This document shows positions 27,424 through 35,437 of a DNA stretch of 64,000 bases, one piece after another. Source of the stretch: Photobacterium sp. TY1-4 (GTDB lineage: Bacteria; Pseudomonadota; Gammaproteobacteria; Enterobacterales; Vibrionaceae); the NCBI RefSeq assembly GCF_025398175.1, contig NZ_CP099734.1, forward strand, positions 1,364,001 to 1,428,000, read 5' to 3'. A program made the position numbers and the translations under genes. The stretch's first letter is position 1, and each line of letters starts with the position of its first letter. The notes beneath the pieces were generated by a model. It saw nothing but the letters and a program-made list of their open reading frames with translations, had not been told where the DNA came from and ran no database searches.

Positions 27424-29134
27424 GGCGTTGGTTCGGACGCCAGCAACACCGAATCAGCATTGAACTGGAGTTGGCAGATGATGTTTTCCTTCCGCATGGG
27501 GCGATAGAAATAGAAGCCCTGGATTTCGTTAATCTGCCATGTGTTGAGTTGGTCAAGTTGCGCTTTGATTTCAACGCCTTCTGCTACGGTTGTCAATCCG
27601 AGTTCATTGGCCATCCGGGCGATATTGCGGATCAGGGTACTTGCTTTGTCGTTGTGCGTGAGTTGGTTAATGTACGAACGATCCAGCTTCACAATATCAA
27701 GCGGGTAGTTGCACAAGGTCGTAAGCTCGGCATGATAAAAGTGCGGTGCGGCCAGATTCACGTGCATGCTGAATGGTTTTTGTCCCTGAGTGCCTTGCTG
27801 GGTAAGCTCATGACAGAACTGGCAAGCTTGCTCCAGGATCAGCTCACCCAGCTCGATGATCAACTTGTGTTTTTACGCCAGCGGAATAAACACGGCCGGA
27901 GAAACCGGGCCAAGGGTTGGGTGGTTCCAGCGGGCGAGTGCTTCAAAACCAATAATCTTGCCCGATTGTGCCGCAACAATCGGCTGATAGTGCGGCTGAA
28001 TTTCTTTCTGCCGGATGGCGGTATTCAGGTCACGACTGATAATCAGTGCAATGCGTGCCTGCTCGGCAGCGCATTCATCAATCGTGCTGATATGGTGATT
28101 GCTCTGTTGTGAAGACGCATGCGTCGCGTAATAGGCTGCTTGTAATAAGTGCTCGAGCGAGTAACGGGTCAGTTCTGGTTCGATAAATGCTGCTTTGAGC
28201 GAGAGATGCAGCTGATAGCCGTCAGTCTCGACCGGGCTTCTGAGCTGATCAATCAATCGGTTGGCTTTTTTCAGCTTTTTGTTCAGCTCGGTCCCTGGTT
28301 TCAGGAGAATGACAAACTCCGATTCGCTCAGCCGGCCAATGGTCGCATTTTGAAACTGTTCGGTAAATAGCACGGCAAGGTATTGGATAGCGGCATCGAA
28401 AGCGGGATAGCCATATACTGATGCGACCTGTTTGAGTCGCTCGATGCTGAAATACAGGATTGCAAACTGCTGCGGCGCCGCAGCGGATTGTTCTTCAATC
28501 AACTGCATCACCGTCGGGCGGTTCAGCAGCCCGGACTGGGCATCTTTACCCGCCAAATCTTCAATCAGTTTCGCTTGTTCTTTTTGGGTGCGCATATCCG
28601 TGATGGAGAGCATCAGTGCGCTTCGGCCTTGCTGTTGAATCAGACGGCCTTCAATGCCGCAAGGCACGTGTCTGCCGTCACCGGTCAGCAGAGCCGCTTC
28701 TAATTGTTGTTGTTCCTGGTGTAAATGGTGGCAGAGGGTTTCCAGCTGGAGCTTGCTGCATTGATTATCCCAAATGGTCTCAAAGGCTTGCCCGACAAGT
28801 TGCTCTTTGCGATAGGCCAGCATGGATAAAGTGGCTGTGTTCACATCCTGGATTTTTCCGTCGACCACGAGCATCATGCCCAGTGATGAACTCTGGTAAA
28901 GGGCCTCGAACTTTTGTATCGCATCCTGGAGTTGATCCTGGGCCAGCGATGAAGAGCGTGCCGCTTCACGTACGAGGGCAGTGATCCGTTCAAATTCATC
29001 TTTTTTTCGCACGCTATACAGAAAAAAGCTCGGGTGATGAACAGGCAGCCAGCAATGATACCGAGGAGCCCGAAGCCAAACAGGAGCGCGGTCTTTTTAC
29101 GTAATGAAAGAGTGTGAAATTGCTTTGCCGACAT
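27420..29134 (-). pseudogene. PAS-GGDEF-EAL protein broken by a frameshift and a nonsense codon
   Basis: Read from 29134 down, the gene begins MSAKQFHTLSLRKKTALLFG with one membrane helix. The frame is then lost in a run of six T (minus strand, near 29023-29028); one extra T would join it to LYSVRKKDEFERITALVREA. A PAS-like region (SSLGMMLVVDGKIQDVN), a degenerate GGDEF domain (GRLSESEF in place of GGDEF) and the beginning of an EAL domain (GFEALARWNHP) follow. An in-frame TAA at 27873-27875 replaces the codon expected for Glu in PLAEKHKL, after which the same frame continues IIELGELILEQAC to the normal EAL end (VAEGVEIKAQ). Two independent lesions argue for a pseudogene. Intact, it would have been a c-di-GMP phosphodiesterase. 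Confidence 0.85.
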
Positions 29135-29346
29135 CGTGTGTTCAGATTGTGAGCGAACCGGCGGCAGTGTAGCTGTTTTTCAGAAGAAAGAAGTAAAGTT
29201 CATTCAAATTACAGTGTGACCGATCAATAAGTCACCGCTTTTCATTCTTTTAGGGTATTGGTTGGTGGTGAAGGAATGAGCGCTGTGCGGGAGATGACTC
29301 CCGCAGGTTTGCGTTGACCCAGGATGATCTGTTGGTTCAGGCTCGT

Positions 29347-30483
29347 CTAAAGAGGGAAGGTGTTGGTCAGTACTTTGTAGAGCTCGGTCCCTTGTTGGAC
29401 ACTCGCGGAGGCGAAATGCAGCACAGGAATACAGTCGCAGGGTAGGGTAATGACCCGACTATGATTGGCTTCGCTGGCCAATGCGTTGAAATGCCACAGG
29501 GTTGCCAGAGGTTCACCGGCAGGAAGTGGATGATTGAGCCTGGCCTGATATTCGACCTGGCCTCCGGCCGGGCTGAAGAATGCTTTGTAGTCCTTGAGGT
29601 AACAGGCGTGCATCGTTGCTGGTACCAGTTGTACCGGATGATCGGCCCATACCCCCTGATGTTGCAGATAGTTGCAAATGCCTTCGGCATCTTTGCGGGC
29701 ATCCGCCACATTCAGCCGCTCTTGTGAACCGAGTTCAATGGTAAAGGCATCGACCATCACCGGTAGTTCACGTCCTAATTGGGCAAAATGTTGGCTTAAT
29801 TGCCACCATGGGCTGAAGCTGGCTTCGTCCATGGCGCCGCTGAAATCACTCGGGATCAGAATATTGAGCGGGATTTGAAAATGGCGAGCGCGCGCTCTGG
29901 CATATTCGGGCACATACAGGTGGCGTTCCGAAATCGGCCCGGTATGTAAATCCAACACAATATCGGCTTCAACGGCCATTTTTTGCAGGTTGAGCGCCAG
30001 GTGTTGTCCACATGTAAGCCCCCAGGAGGAAGCCAGTTTTGTCTCAAGCTGCTGGACTAATTGGGCCCGAAAGGCATCCCGGATCTCGCTTTCTTCCGCG
30101 TTCAGGTAGGCTTGGGAAAAAGGTTCCAGCACACTGCTGTCAAAATGATATTGGCGGTTCCAGTTCACACCGGTCACGGGATCGAAACGACCCAGTGTAA
30201 ACTCCCCGCTTTTTTGATTGATGCCCAGCGGGTTCGCCTGCGGCACCATCACCACATCCCCGAGCGGGGGATGTTGACGAAACAGATTCAGCAATTGGTA
30301 AATGACCGCATTGCCCTGAACTTCCGCACCATGGATATTGGCCTGGATATAAACACGCGGACCATTGCCCTGGCCCTGAATATGGATGACCGGGACTTCC
30401 ATCGGATTGCCGGTGGGTTGCTCACCGACTTTAACAGTTGTGGTTGTGATCATAAGGAACTCGTTATCGGGCGAAGTCGTCAT
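29347..30483 (-). CDS. Succinylglutamate desuccinylase/aspartoacylase-family amidohydrolase
   Basis: About 378 residues of the M14-like zinc deacylase family. The zinc and catalytic motifs are NIHGAEVQGN (His and Glu), DLHTGPISERH and FTIELGSQER. Its ATG overlaps the stop of the dapA homologue by one base, so the pair is translationally coupled and under the same lysine riboswitch. This predicts hydrolysis of an N-acylated amino acid connected with lysine or diaminopimelate metabolism, but the substrate is inferred from context only. No signal peptide. Confidence 0.8.
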   Translation of the reverse strand: MTTSPDNEFLMITTTTVKVGEQPTGNPMEVPVIHIQGQGNGPRVYIQANIHGAEVQGNAVIYQLLNLFRQHPPLGDVVMVPQANPLGINQKSGEFTLGRFDPVTGVNWNRQYHFDSSVLEPFSQAYLNAEESEIRDAFRAQLVQQLETKLASSWGLTCGQHLALNLQKMAVEADIVLDLHTGPISERHLYVPEYARARARHFQIPLNILIPSDFSGAMDEASFSPWWQLSQHFAQLGRELPVMVDAFTIELGSQERLNVADARKDAEGICNYLQHQGVWADHPVQLVPATMHACYLKDYKAFFSPAGGQVEYQARLNHPLPAGEPLATLWHFNALASEANHSRVITLPCDCIPVLHFASASVQQGTELYKVLTNTFPL

Positions 30484-31502
30484 TATGATTGATCCTGGCA
30501 GCTGTGCATCCACTGATTAATGTCGTGATTGGCATTGAGAACCGGCGTCAGTTCCGGTAATTCGTCCATATACAGCGGTGGACGCAGCCCGGCGTGGCGC
30601 AGACGCCCCTGGTGCTGCATCAGGGCTTTGACCGCGATTGGGTTCGCCGCGCAAAACAGGCTGTTGCCCGCGCTTTGCCACAGTTGTTTAAAGCTTGGTT
30701 CCTGTTGAAAATTTGGCTCCTGCTGAAAGCTTGGTACTTGTTGAACGCTGGATGCCGTCTGGCTCAGAGTTTGGCGAACGTACAGGGCGGTTGCTTCCGG
30801 CCAGGCATTCCCCGCCACGGACACCAGACCACAGGCCCCTGCTGCAGCAAAATCAACAAACAGCGCATCGTCACCACAGAAAAACTGCAGCGTCGGGGCG
30901 GCTTGCGTATAACGGGTGAACACCTCCACGCTGCCACTGGCTTCCTTGACCGCCCAGGCATTCGGATGGGCGGAAATTGCGCCCAGAGTTTGCGCATCCA
31001 GAGCGGCACCAGTTCGTGAGGGCACATTATAAATCATGCAAGGCCAGCGGCTGGCATCCAGCAGGGCTTCGAACCATTTTTGCTGGCTGGCTGCGCCGGG
31101 TTTTGCATACAAAGGGACCGGGAGCAGCAGGGCATCAATCGGATAATCGGCTAAGAAGGTCAGCCATTGCAGTTGCTGCTGAAGCTGGAAACCGCCGACG
31201 CCGACCATCAGCGGCGCGGACAGCTCCAGCGCACATACATGACGAACCACCGCTTGCTGCTCGGTCGGTGTCATCGCCAGTGCTTCCCCGGTACTGCCAA
31301 GCAGCAGGATCCCGTTACCGACGGCGTCTTGTTCGGTGGCCAGTTGGGTCAGTGTCTCAAAGTCAACCGACTCATCGTCGTGAAAAGGGGTGATCAAAGC
31401 CGTCCATAGCGTTGTCTGGTTGAGTGACGTGGCTTGCGGCGATACCAGATGTTCTGTTGTAGGGCATGAATTGTGAATTGGCATCTCTAATCCGAATGTC
31501 AT
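30483..31502 (-). CDS. Dihydrodipicolinate synthase family protein (DapA-like), lysine-riboswitch controlled
   Basis: About 339 residues, roughly 45 longer than standard DapA. Family residues are present: GSTGEALAMT for the carboxylate site, YNVPSRTG with the catalytic Tyr, and AVKEASGS with the Schiff-base Lys. It should condense pyruvate with an aldehyde. A Gln/Pro-rich insert (SFQQEPNFQQEPSF), encoded by 18-bp repeats, interrupts the helical C-terminal part. The lysine riboswitch in the 5' leader supports a lysine/DAP role rather than sialic acid lyase. ATG 31502 is used; ATG 31484 is a plausible alternative. Confidence 0.8.
   Translation of the reverse strand: MTFGLEMPIHNSCPTTEHLVSPQATSLNQTTLWTALITPFHDDESVDFETLTQLATEQDAVGNGILLLGSTGEALAMTPTEQQAVVRHVCALELSAPLMVGVGGFQLQQQLQWLTFLADYPIDALLLPVPLYAKPGAASQQKWFEALLDASRWPCMIYNVPSRTGAALDAQTLGAISAHPNAWAVKEASGSVEVFTRYTQAAPTLQFFCGDDALFVDFAAAGACGLVSVAGNAWPEATALYVRQTLSQTASSVQQVPSFQQEPNFQQEPSFKQLWQSAGNSLFCAANPIAVKALMQHQGRLRHAGLRPPLYMDELPELTPVLNANHDINQWMHSCQDQS
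30693..30746. repeat. Three 18-bp tandem repeats inside the dapA-like gene
   Basis: Units 30693-30710, 30711-30728 and 30729-30746 share the pattern nnTTGGnnCnTGnTGAAn. They encode three copies of a six-residue motif (FQQEPx and variants) and keep the frame. Confidence 0.85.
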
Positions 31503-31583
31503 TGTTATCCGTTTAGAGAGCTTGGCATTGCGAAGAAAGCCGATGGCTGTGAGCCATTCTTGAGGGCAAAAAAGCACAAACAC

Positions 31584-31743
31584 CAGAAGCTCTCCACCAG
31601 CGGTGACAGCCCTGGGGATTCAGCCCCAGTGACCGATAAGCTTGCTTCCAAATACAAACTTACCTCGGCGTTAAGCCCCCTGATCTGTGTTCAGCGGTAT
31701 TTGGATACCTCCGACAGACTACCTGGTTAACGCGCCTCTTCTG
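31584..31743 (-). ncRNA. Lysine riboswitch (L box)
   Basis: On the minus strand the leader of the dapA-like gene carries the conserved L-box pieces in order: AGAGGCGCG, then AGGTAGTCTGTCGGAGG, GGGGGCTTAACGCCGAGG, the hairpin CTGGGGCTGAATCCCCAG, and GGTGGAGAGC at the 3' side. P1 is formed by CAGAAG (31738-31743) with CTTCTG (31584-31589). GTGCTTTTTTGCC just downstream suggests transcriptional control. Lysine binding would switch off the dapA-like gene and its deacylase partner. Confidence 0.9.
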
Positions 31744-31860
31744 ATCCCTATGAGAGGGAATGATTTGATTCAATCATCAATGGTGACGGGATGTCAATCT
31801 CCGTCATGATTTTTTATGCGGCTTTAGCTCATTTTATTTCACCACTCGCCGTCAAAGTCC

Positions 31861-32169
31861 TCAAAACTGCCGGGTGAGTGCCGCGGCGATGATCCCTGCG
31901 GTGATCGCCGGGAGGGGTTTCTGCCAGATAAACATCACGACGGCGGTTGAGAGTAGCGCCAGACGGGCGCCCAGATCGCCCTCGACGGCCAAAGGCGCCA
32001 ATAAGGCAACCAGCACCGAGCCGGACATTGCGGTAATAAACTGCTGTACCCGGTAGCCAATCGGAATGAACGACATGATAAACACCCCGCCCCAGCGCGT
32101 GGCGAGGGTCACCAGTGCCATGATCAGGATAATCAATAAGGTACCGCTAAAGCTGGTTTCAATGCTCAT
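31861..32169 (-). CDS. azlD: AzlD-family branched-chain amino acid exporter subunit
   Basis: About 102 residues with four hydrophobic segments and the AzlD pattern LATRWGGVFIMSFIPIGYRV followed by ALLAPLAVEGDLGARLAL. The ATG overlaps the azlC stop (ATGA) with GGAG upstream, showing translational coupling. It forms a two-component exporter with AzlC. The substrate could be branched-chain or other hydrophobic amino acids. Confidence 0.85.
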   Translation of the reverse strand: MSIETSFSGTLLIILIMALVTLATRWGGVFIMSFIPIGYRVQQFITAMSGSVLVALLAPLAVEGDLGARLALLSTAVVMFIWQKPLPAITAGIIAAALTRQF

Positions 32170-32897
32170 GACTTTTTCTCCGTCCAAAATGCGCCCAGCG
32201 TTCCCCCGGCAATCGCACCGACAACGACATGGCTGTTCTCAGGTAAATACCAATAGGCCAGCAGAGATGACCCGGCAGCGGCAGCCCAAATAGCAAACAC
32301 GCGCAGGTTCTTCGGGCCCACGCCAATCATGGACAGCAAAAAACAGCCCATCACCATATCCAGCCCGAGGCTGACCGGATCAGAAATGGCATTGCCGAAA
32401 TACAGCCCAAGCCAGGTGCCGATTATCCAGAATGACCACAATGCAAGCCCGCCGCCGATCAGCAGGCCCAGACCGGGCTCTTTGCGGCTGAAAGCCTGCA
32501 TCGACATGGCCCAGTTCGCATCCGATGCCAGCAGCATCACCCCGTAGCGTTTCGCTGGTGGCAATTCACGCAACCACGGGTAGAGTGTTGCCCCCATGAG
32601 CAGATGCCGTGCATTAATGGCAAAGACGGTGACTATCACCGGAATGATGGGCACGTCGGCTCCCCATAGATCCAAGGTTGCGAACTGAGATGCGCCGGCG
32701 AATACCAGGGCACTCATCAGCATGGTTGAAATGTTGTCCAGCCCGGTTTGCGCCGAAGCCACCCCGAATGCGATCCCGAAAACGATGACGAAAAAGGAGA
32801 GGGGGACCAATTGCGTAAAGCCGTTCCAGACATCTGTGTAGGTGAACTCGTGGAGGCGAGTCTCCGGGATTAAATCCTGTTGTGTGTCGGTTTGCAT
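32166..32897 (-). CDS. azlC: AzlC-family branched-chain amino acid exporter subunit
   Basis: 243 residues, several membrane helices, with the family motifs PLSFFVIVFGIAFGVASAQT, FAGASQFATLDLWG and NARHLLMGATLYPWLRE. It is the larger permease subunit and is followed by overlapping azlD. It lies upstream of the riboswitch-controlled pair on the same strand but has its own spacing, so it is probably a separate unit. Confidence 0.88.
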   Translation of the reverse strand: MQTDTQQDLIPETRLHEFTYTDVWNGFTQLVPLSFFVIVFGIAFGVASAQTGLDNISTMLMSALVFAGASQFATLDLWGADVPIIPVIVTVFAINARHLLMGATLYPWLRELPPAKRYGVMLLASDANWAMSMQAFSRKEPGLGLLIGGGLALWSFWIIGTWLGLYFGNAISDPVSLGLDMVMGCFLLSMIGVGPKNLRVFAIWAAAAGSSLLAYWYLPENSHVVVGAIAGGTLGAFWTEKKS

Positions 32898-33144
32898 GAT
32901 TATCTTTTCAACGTGAAGTGATTTGAGTCAATGTCAATCCAAGGGGATACCACAATCGTTCGGGCTGGCAGAGCGTCGCCGCTTGCCTCGGTCATGAGGC
33001 TCATGCGTAGCGCCATGATTGATTTATTATACAATTAGACTGTACCGGGAAGAGTGCCATGCCTGATATGGATATTCAACATATTCATAACATTTGCTCG
33101 GGAATATCTCTGCCCGGCGATAAGGACAGCCGGACAGGGAGTGA

Positions 33145-33885
33145 TTAGGCCAATTTTTCAGGACGCGATCCGGCTTGGGGCAGGGAAGAGGATTGCAAGA
33201 AGGCACTGGTCAACTGTTGGAACAGCGCGTCCACGGCAGGTCGGGATTGCAGGTGTTCAAACAGCGGAGTATGTACGCTCGCCAGGATTCGTGCGTCGTG
33301 GTTGCAAATCTGATTGCACAGTTGCACCGGTTTGACGATTTCATCCATCTTGCCCTCAAGCAAAATACAGGCTTGCGAAAGGACAACCTGACCGCCGCCT
33401 TTTTTCAGCAATACGCGCTGCGCGGTCCCCACCACTTTTTTACCATCGATATTGAGATTGTATTCTCCATCGCAATACGAGCCGGGCGTGGCATGGACAT
33501 TCACCCTGACGCCCAGCGCTGCAAAGAAGTGACTCAGGACCTGACATAAGTTGAGATAGGCTGCTTTGATATCGTAAGGCTGGTTATCCGGCCAGTGATA
33601 AATATGGGAGAGATTAATAACACCTGGCTGTTGAGGGACAGGTGCCCCGCCGGTTGTTCGTGAAACCAGTTGCCAGCCAGCCTGGTTCAATGCGCTGGTG
33701 AGCTGGGGCGTCACCGGCCACTTCTTCCCCGCCGGCAGCACTAGGGTTGGTCGTTTTGCCTGCCATAACAAGAGCACCTGAGAGAGTTCATTCGATTGCA
33801 CCTGTTTCAACAATTCAGCTTCTTTATTGAACAGAGCTTCTGCGTCAATGCTGAGGTAGCGAATGAGTTTGTTTTTGGATGTCAT
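33145..33885 (-). CDS. Lipoate-protein ligase A-like (BPL/LplA catalytic domain)
   Basis: 246 residues. The catalytic-domain signature is present: SRTTGGAPVPQQPGVINLS corresponds to the RxTGGG(A)V(Y)H(D)xGN loop, and CDGEYNLNIDGKKVVGTAQR contains the Lys motif for acyl-adenylate binding. The conserved loop His is replaced (PVPQQPG), so it may be a divergent ligase. It could attach lipoate or octanoate to a carrier protein. It is not obviously part of the FHA/YcaO cluster, which ends in a terminator between the two. Confidence 0.75.
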   Translation of the reverse strand: MTSKNKLIRYLSIDAEALFNKEAELLKQVQSNELSQVLLLWQAKRPTLVLPAGKKWPVTPQLTSALNQAGWQLVSRTTGGAPVPQQPGVINLSHIYHWPDNQPYDIKAAYLNLCQVLSHFFAALGVRVNVHATPGSYCDGEYNLNIDGKKVVGTAQRVLLKKGGGQVVLSQACILLEGKMDEIVKPVQLCNQICNHDARILASVHTPLFEHLQSRPAVDALFQQLTSAFLQSSSLPQAGSRPEKLA

Positions 33886-33965
33886 AAGCCCTATCTACGC
33901 TATGTGCTGATGGATTCATGGTTGCATTAGTCGGTGGCTACTGACCCACGAAGTTCATTTATTGA

Positions 33966-33992
33966 GAAAAGGAGCCTTCTTGCTGGCTCCTA
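33966..33992 (-). terminator. Rho-independent terminator closing the YcaO-TfuA cluster
   Basis: On the minus strand AGGAGCC / GGCTCCT is followed by TTTCTC, about 30 bp after the FHA gene stop. It marks the distal end of the cluster. Confidence 0.75.
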
Positions 33993-34019
33993 TTGTTGTA
34001 TATATGGCAAACCCAAGCC

Positions 34020-35006
34020 CTACATCAGTTGCCTTGAATCCACTTCAAGGTTGTTCCCTTTAATCACTTGGTAGTCTTTGACGGCTAATCGGACTCGGCC
34101 CCGCTTTCGTTCAATCAGCAAAGGGGGGACCATGCCTTCAGATTGCAAAAGATCGGATAATTGCTTTCTTGCCCGGTGGATCTGGATATTGACGTGTGTC
34201 TCGGAGAGGCCAATGTCTTTCGTGAGTTGCTCCACCGAGCGCCAGCCTTGTTGGGATTCCGGGACTTGGTTTTTCAGATCTTCTCCTTTATAGCGGGCCA
34301 GCAGGGCGGTTAGGTAATGGTGGCTTCTTGCTTCACAATTGAAGGAGCGGCTACGATTCGACACAGTCAGTTCAGTCAGTTCCTCATCTGGGCTGATGTT
34401 GAAAATATAACAAAGCTCATTGTGGGGATTATCTGTGATGGCAATGGTTTCTTGTTCTTCGTTTGCTGCCCCTTTTAGTAGTTGCCACTGACGATGCGAA
34501 AATTCTAAGAGTTCGCCATCAGAGAGTTTAAAAGGATTGCTATCATTTAAGGTTTCACACATCCAGCTTCGCTCTGCCGTGTCGTAGAAAACGATGGTTT
34601 CCGGGGACTCTTCAGAGGGTAGAAAGTGGTAATTCTCCAATAAGATCGGCTCGACATCATCGACTGACCGCGCATCTTCTTTGATATAGGGAACGAGCAA
34701 ATCTCTCGGCGGATCAATATTCTCGGCAATAAATGTCGTATTGTGTTGGTGAGAAAAGCTGATGTGATCCCCCTTACTTAACGGATGTAACTTATTTGGG
34801 GTAATCGGTTGTCCGTTCACCCATACCCCGTTTTTGCTCAAGTCTCGCAAGAACCAATAGTGGCCATCCCACTCAACCAAGGCATGAAGCCTGGATATTT
34901 CCGGGCCATTTAGCACCGTATCAACCGCCGTCGATAAACGGCCAAACTTGTGAAAGGCTTTGAGAAAAATACGGTAGTGTGTGTTTGGGGTTGATAAGTA
35001 TGCCAT
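34020..35006 (-). CDS. FHA domain protein with C-terminal winged-helix-like domain
   Basis: 328 residues. An FHA domain occupies about residues 15-95 with all key positions: GR at 22-23, SRLH at 38-41 and the NG pairs at 59-60 and 64-65. It should therefore bind phosphothreonine. The last 80 residues (WRSVEQLTKDIGLSETHVNI, HRARKQLSDLL, IERKRGRVRLA) look like an OmpR-type winged helix. The protein is the last gene of the cluster, 86 bp after the 114-aa gene, with a hairpin between. The likely partner is the cluster's own Ser/Thr kinase. Domain calls are by pattern; the pairing is inference. Confidence 0.8.
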   Translation of the reverse strand: MAYLSTPNTHYRIFLKAFHKFGRLSTAVDTVLNGPEISRLHALVEWDGHYWFLRDLSKNGVWVNGQPITPNKLHPLSKGDHISFSHQHNTTFIAENIDPPRDLLVPYIKEDARSVDDVEPILLENYHFLPSEESPETIVFYDTAERSWMCETLNDSNPFKLSDGELLEFSHRQWQLLKGAANEEQETIAITDNPHNELCYIFNISPDEELTELTVSNRSRSFNCEARSHHYLTALLARYKGEDLKNQVPESQQGWRSVEQLTKDIGLSETHVNIQIHRARKQLSDLLQSEGMVPPLLIERKRGRVRLAVKDYQVIKGNNLEVDSRQLM

Positions 35007-35046
35007 GGGATTTCCTTTTACTATGGATGCCTAGAGACAATGGAGT

Positions 35047-35066
35047 CGCCTGCCAGCAGGCAGGCG
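35047..35066 (-). promoter_or_regulatory. Stable hairpin between the 114-aa gene and the FHA gene
   Basis: CGCCTGCC / GGCAGGCG is a perfect 8-bp stem with a four-base loop and no T run. It could be an mRNA processing or stability element that sets the level of FHA expression within the operon. Confidence 0.5.
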
Positions 35067-35092
35067 CTGTCCCGTACTGTTATTTGACAGCT

Positions 35093-35437
35093 TCAGTAGT
35101 GATACCGCTGCACATACTGAAGCTCTTCCTCAACAATGGTCAGATCAATCTGCTCCAGATTTTCCGCAAATCCTGCAGCCTGCTGACAAAGGTCATTGAT
35201 CGCCTGGGTCAATGCTGTTTCTGCCTGGTCTTTGCTCAGTGCATTAGTTTGCCATAGGTTGTGAAAAGCAATGGTTTCGGTCTCAGAAGGCTCTACCGGC
35301 CAGAGCGTTGTCAGTTGCCACCCCGTTTTTGTCATAATTGACGGGAAGACTTCCTGTGCCAATGCTTTATAGCGTGTCTCATCTTTTGTGTTGATTGACA
35401 GGGATACAACCAGGTCAATCGGGTGTTCCTTATTCAT
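35093..35437 (-). CDS. 114-residue protein of the YcaO-TfuA cluster (unknown, NIPSNAP-like pattern)
   Basis: I do not recognise a family with certainty. The segment MTKTGWQLTTLWPVEPSETE, followed by TIAFHNLWQTN, resembles the ferredoxin-like dimeric alpha/beta barrel of NIPSNAP proteins. The rest is helical and acidic and ends YVQRYHY. The ATG overlaps the end of tfuA by eight bases, with GGAG correctly spaced, so its synthesis is coupled to TfuA. It could be an accessory protein or a substrate of the YcaO-TfuA enzyme; nothing distinguishes these. Confidence 0.75.
   Translation of the reverse strand: MNKEHPIDLVVSLSINTKDETRYKALAQEVFPSIMTKTGWQLTTLWPVEPSETETIAFHNLWQTNALSKDQAETALTQAINDLCQQAAGFAENLEQIDLTIVEEELQYVQRYHY

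Noticed and set aside
33054..33335. 93-codon plus-strand ORF
   Set aside because: It is antisense to the well-supported lipoate-ligase-like gene and lacks a ribosome binding site.
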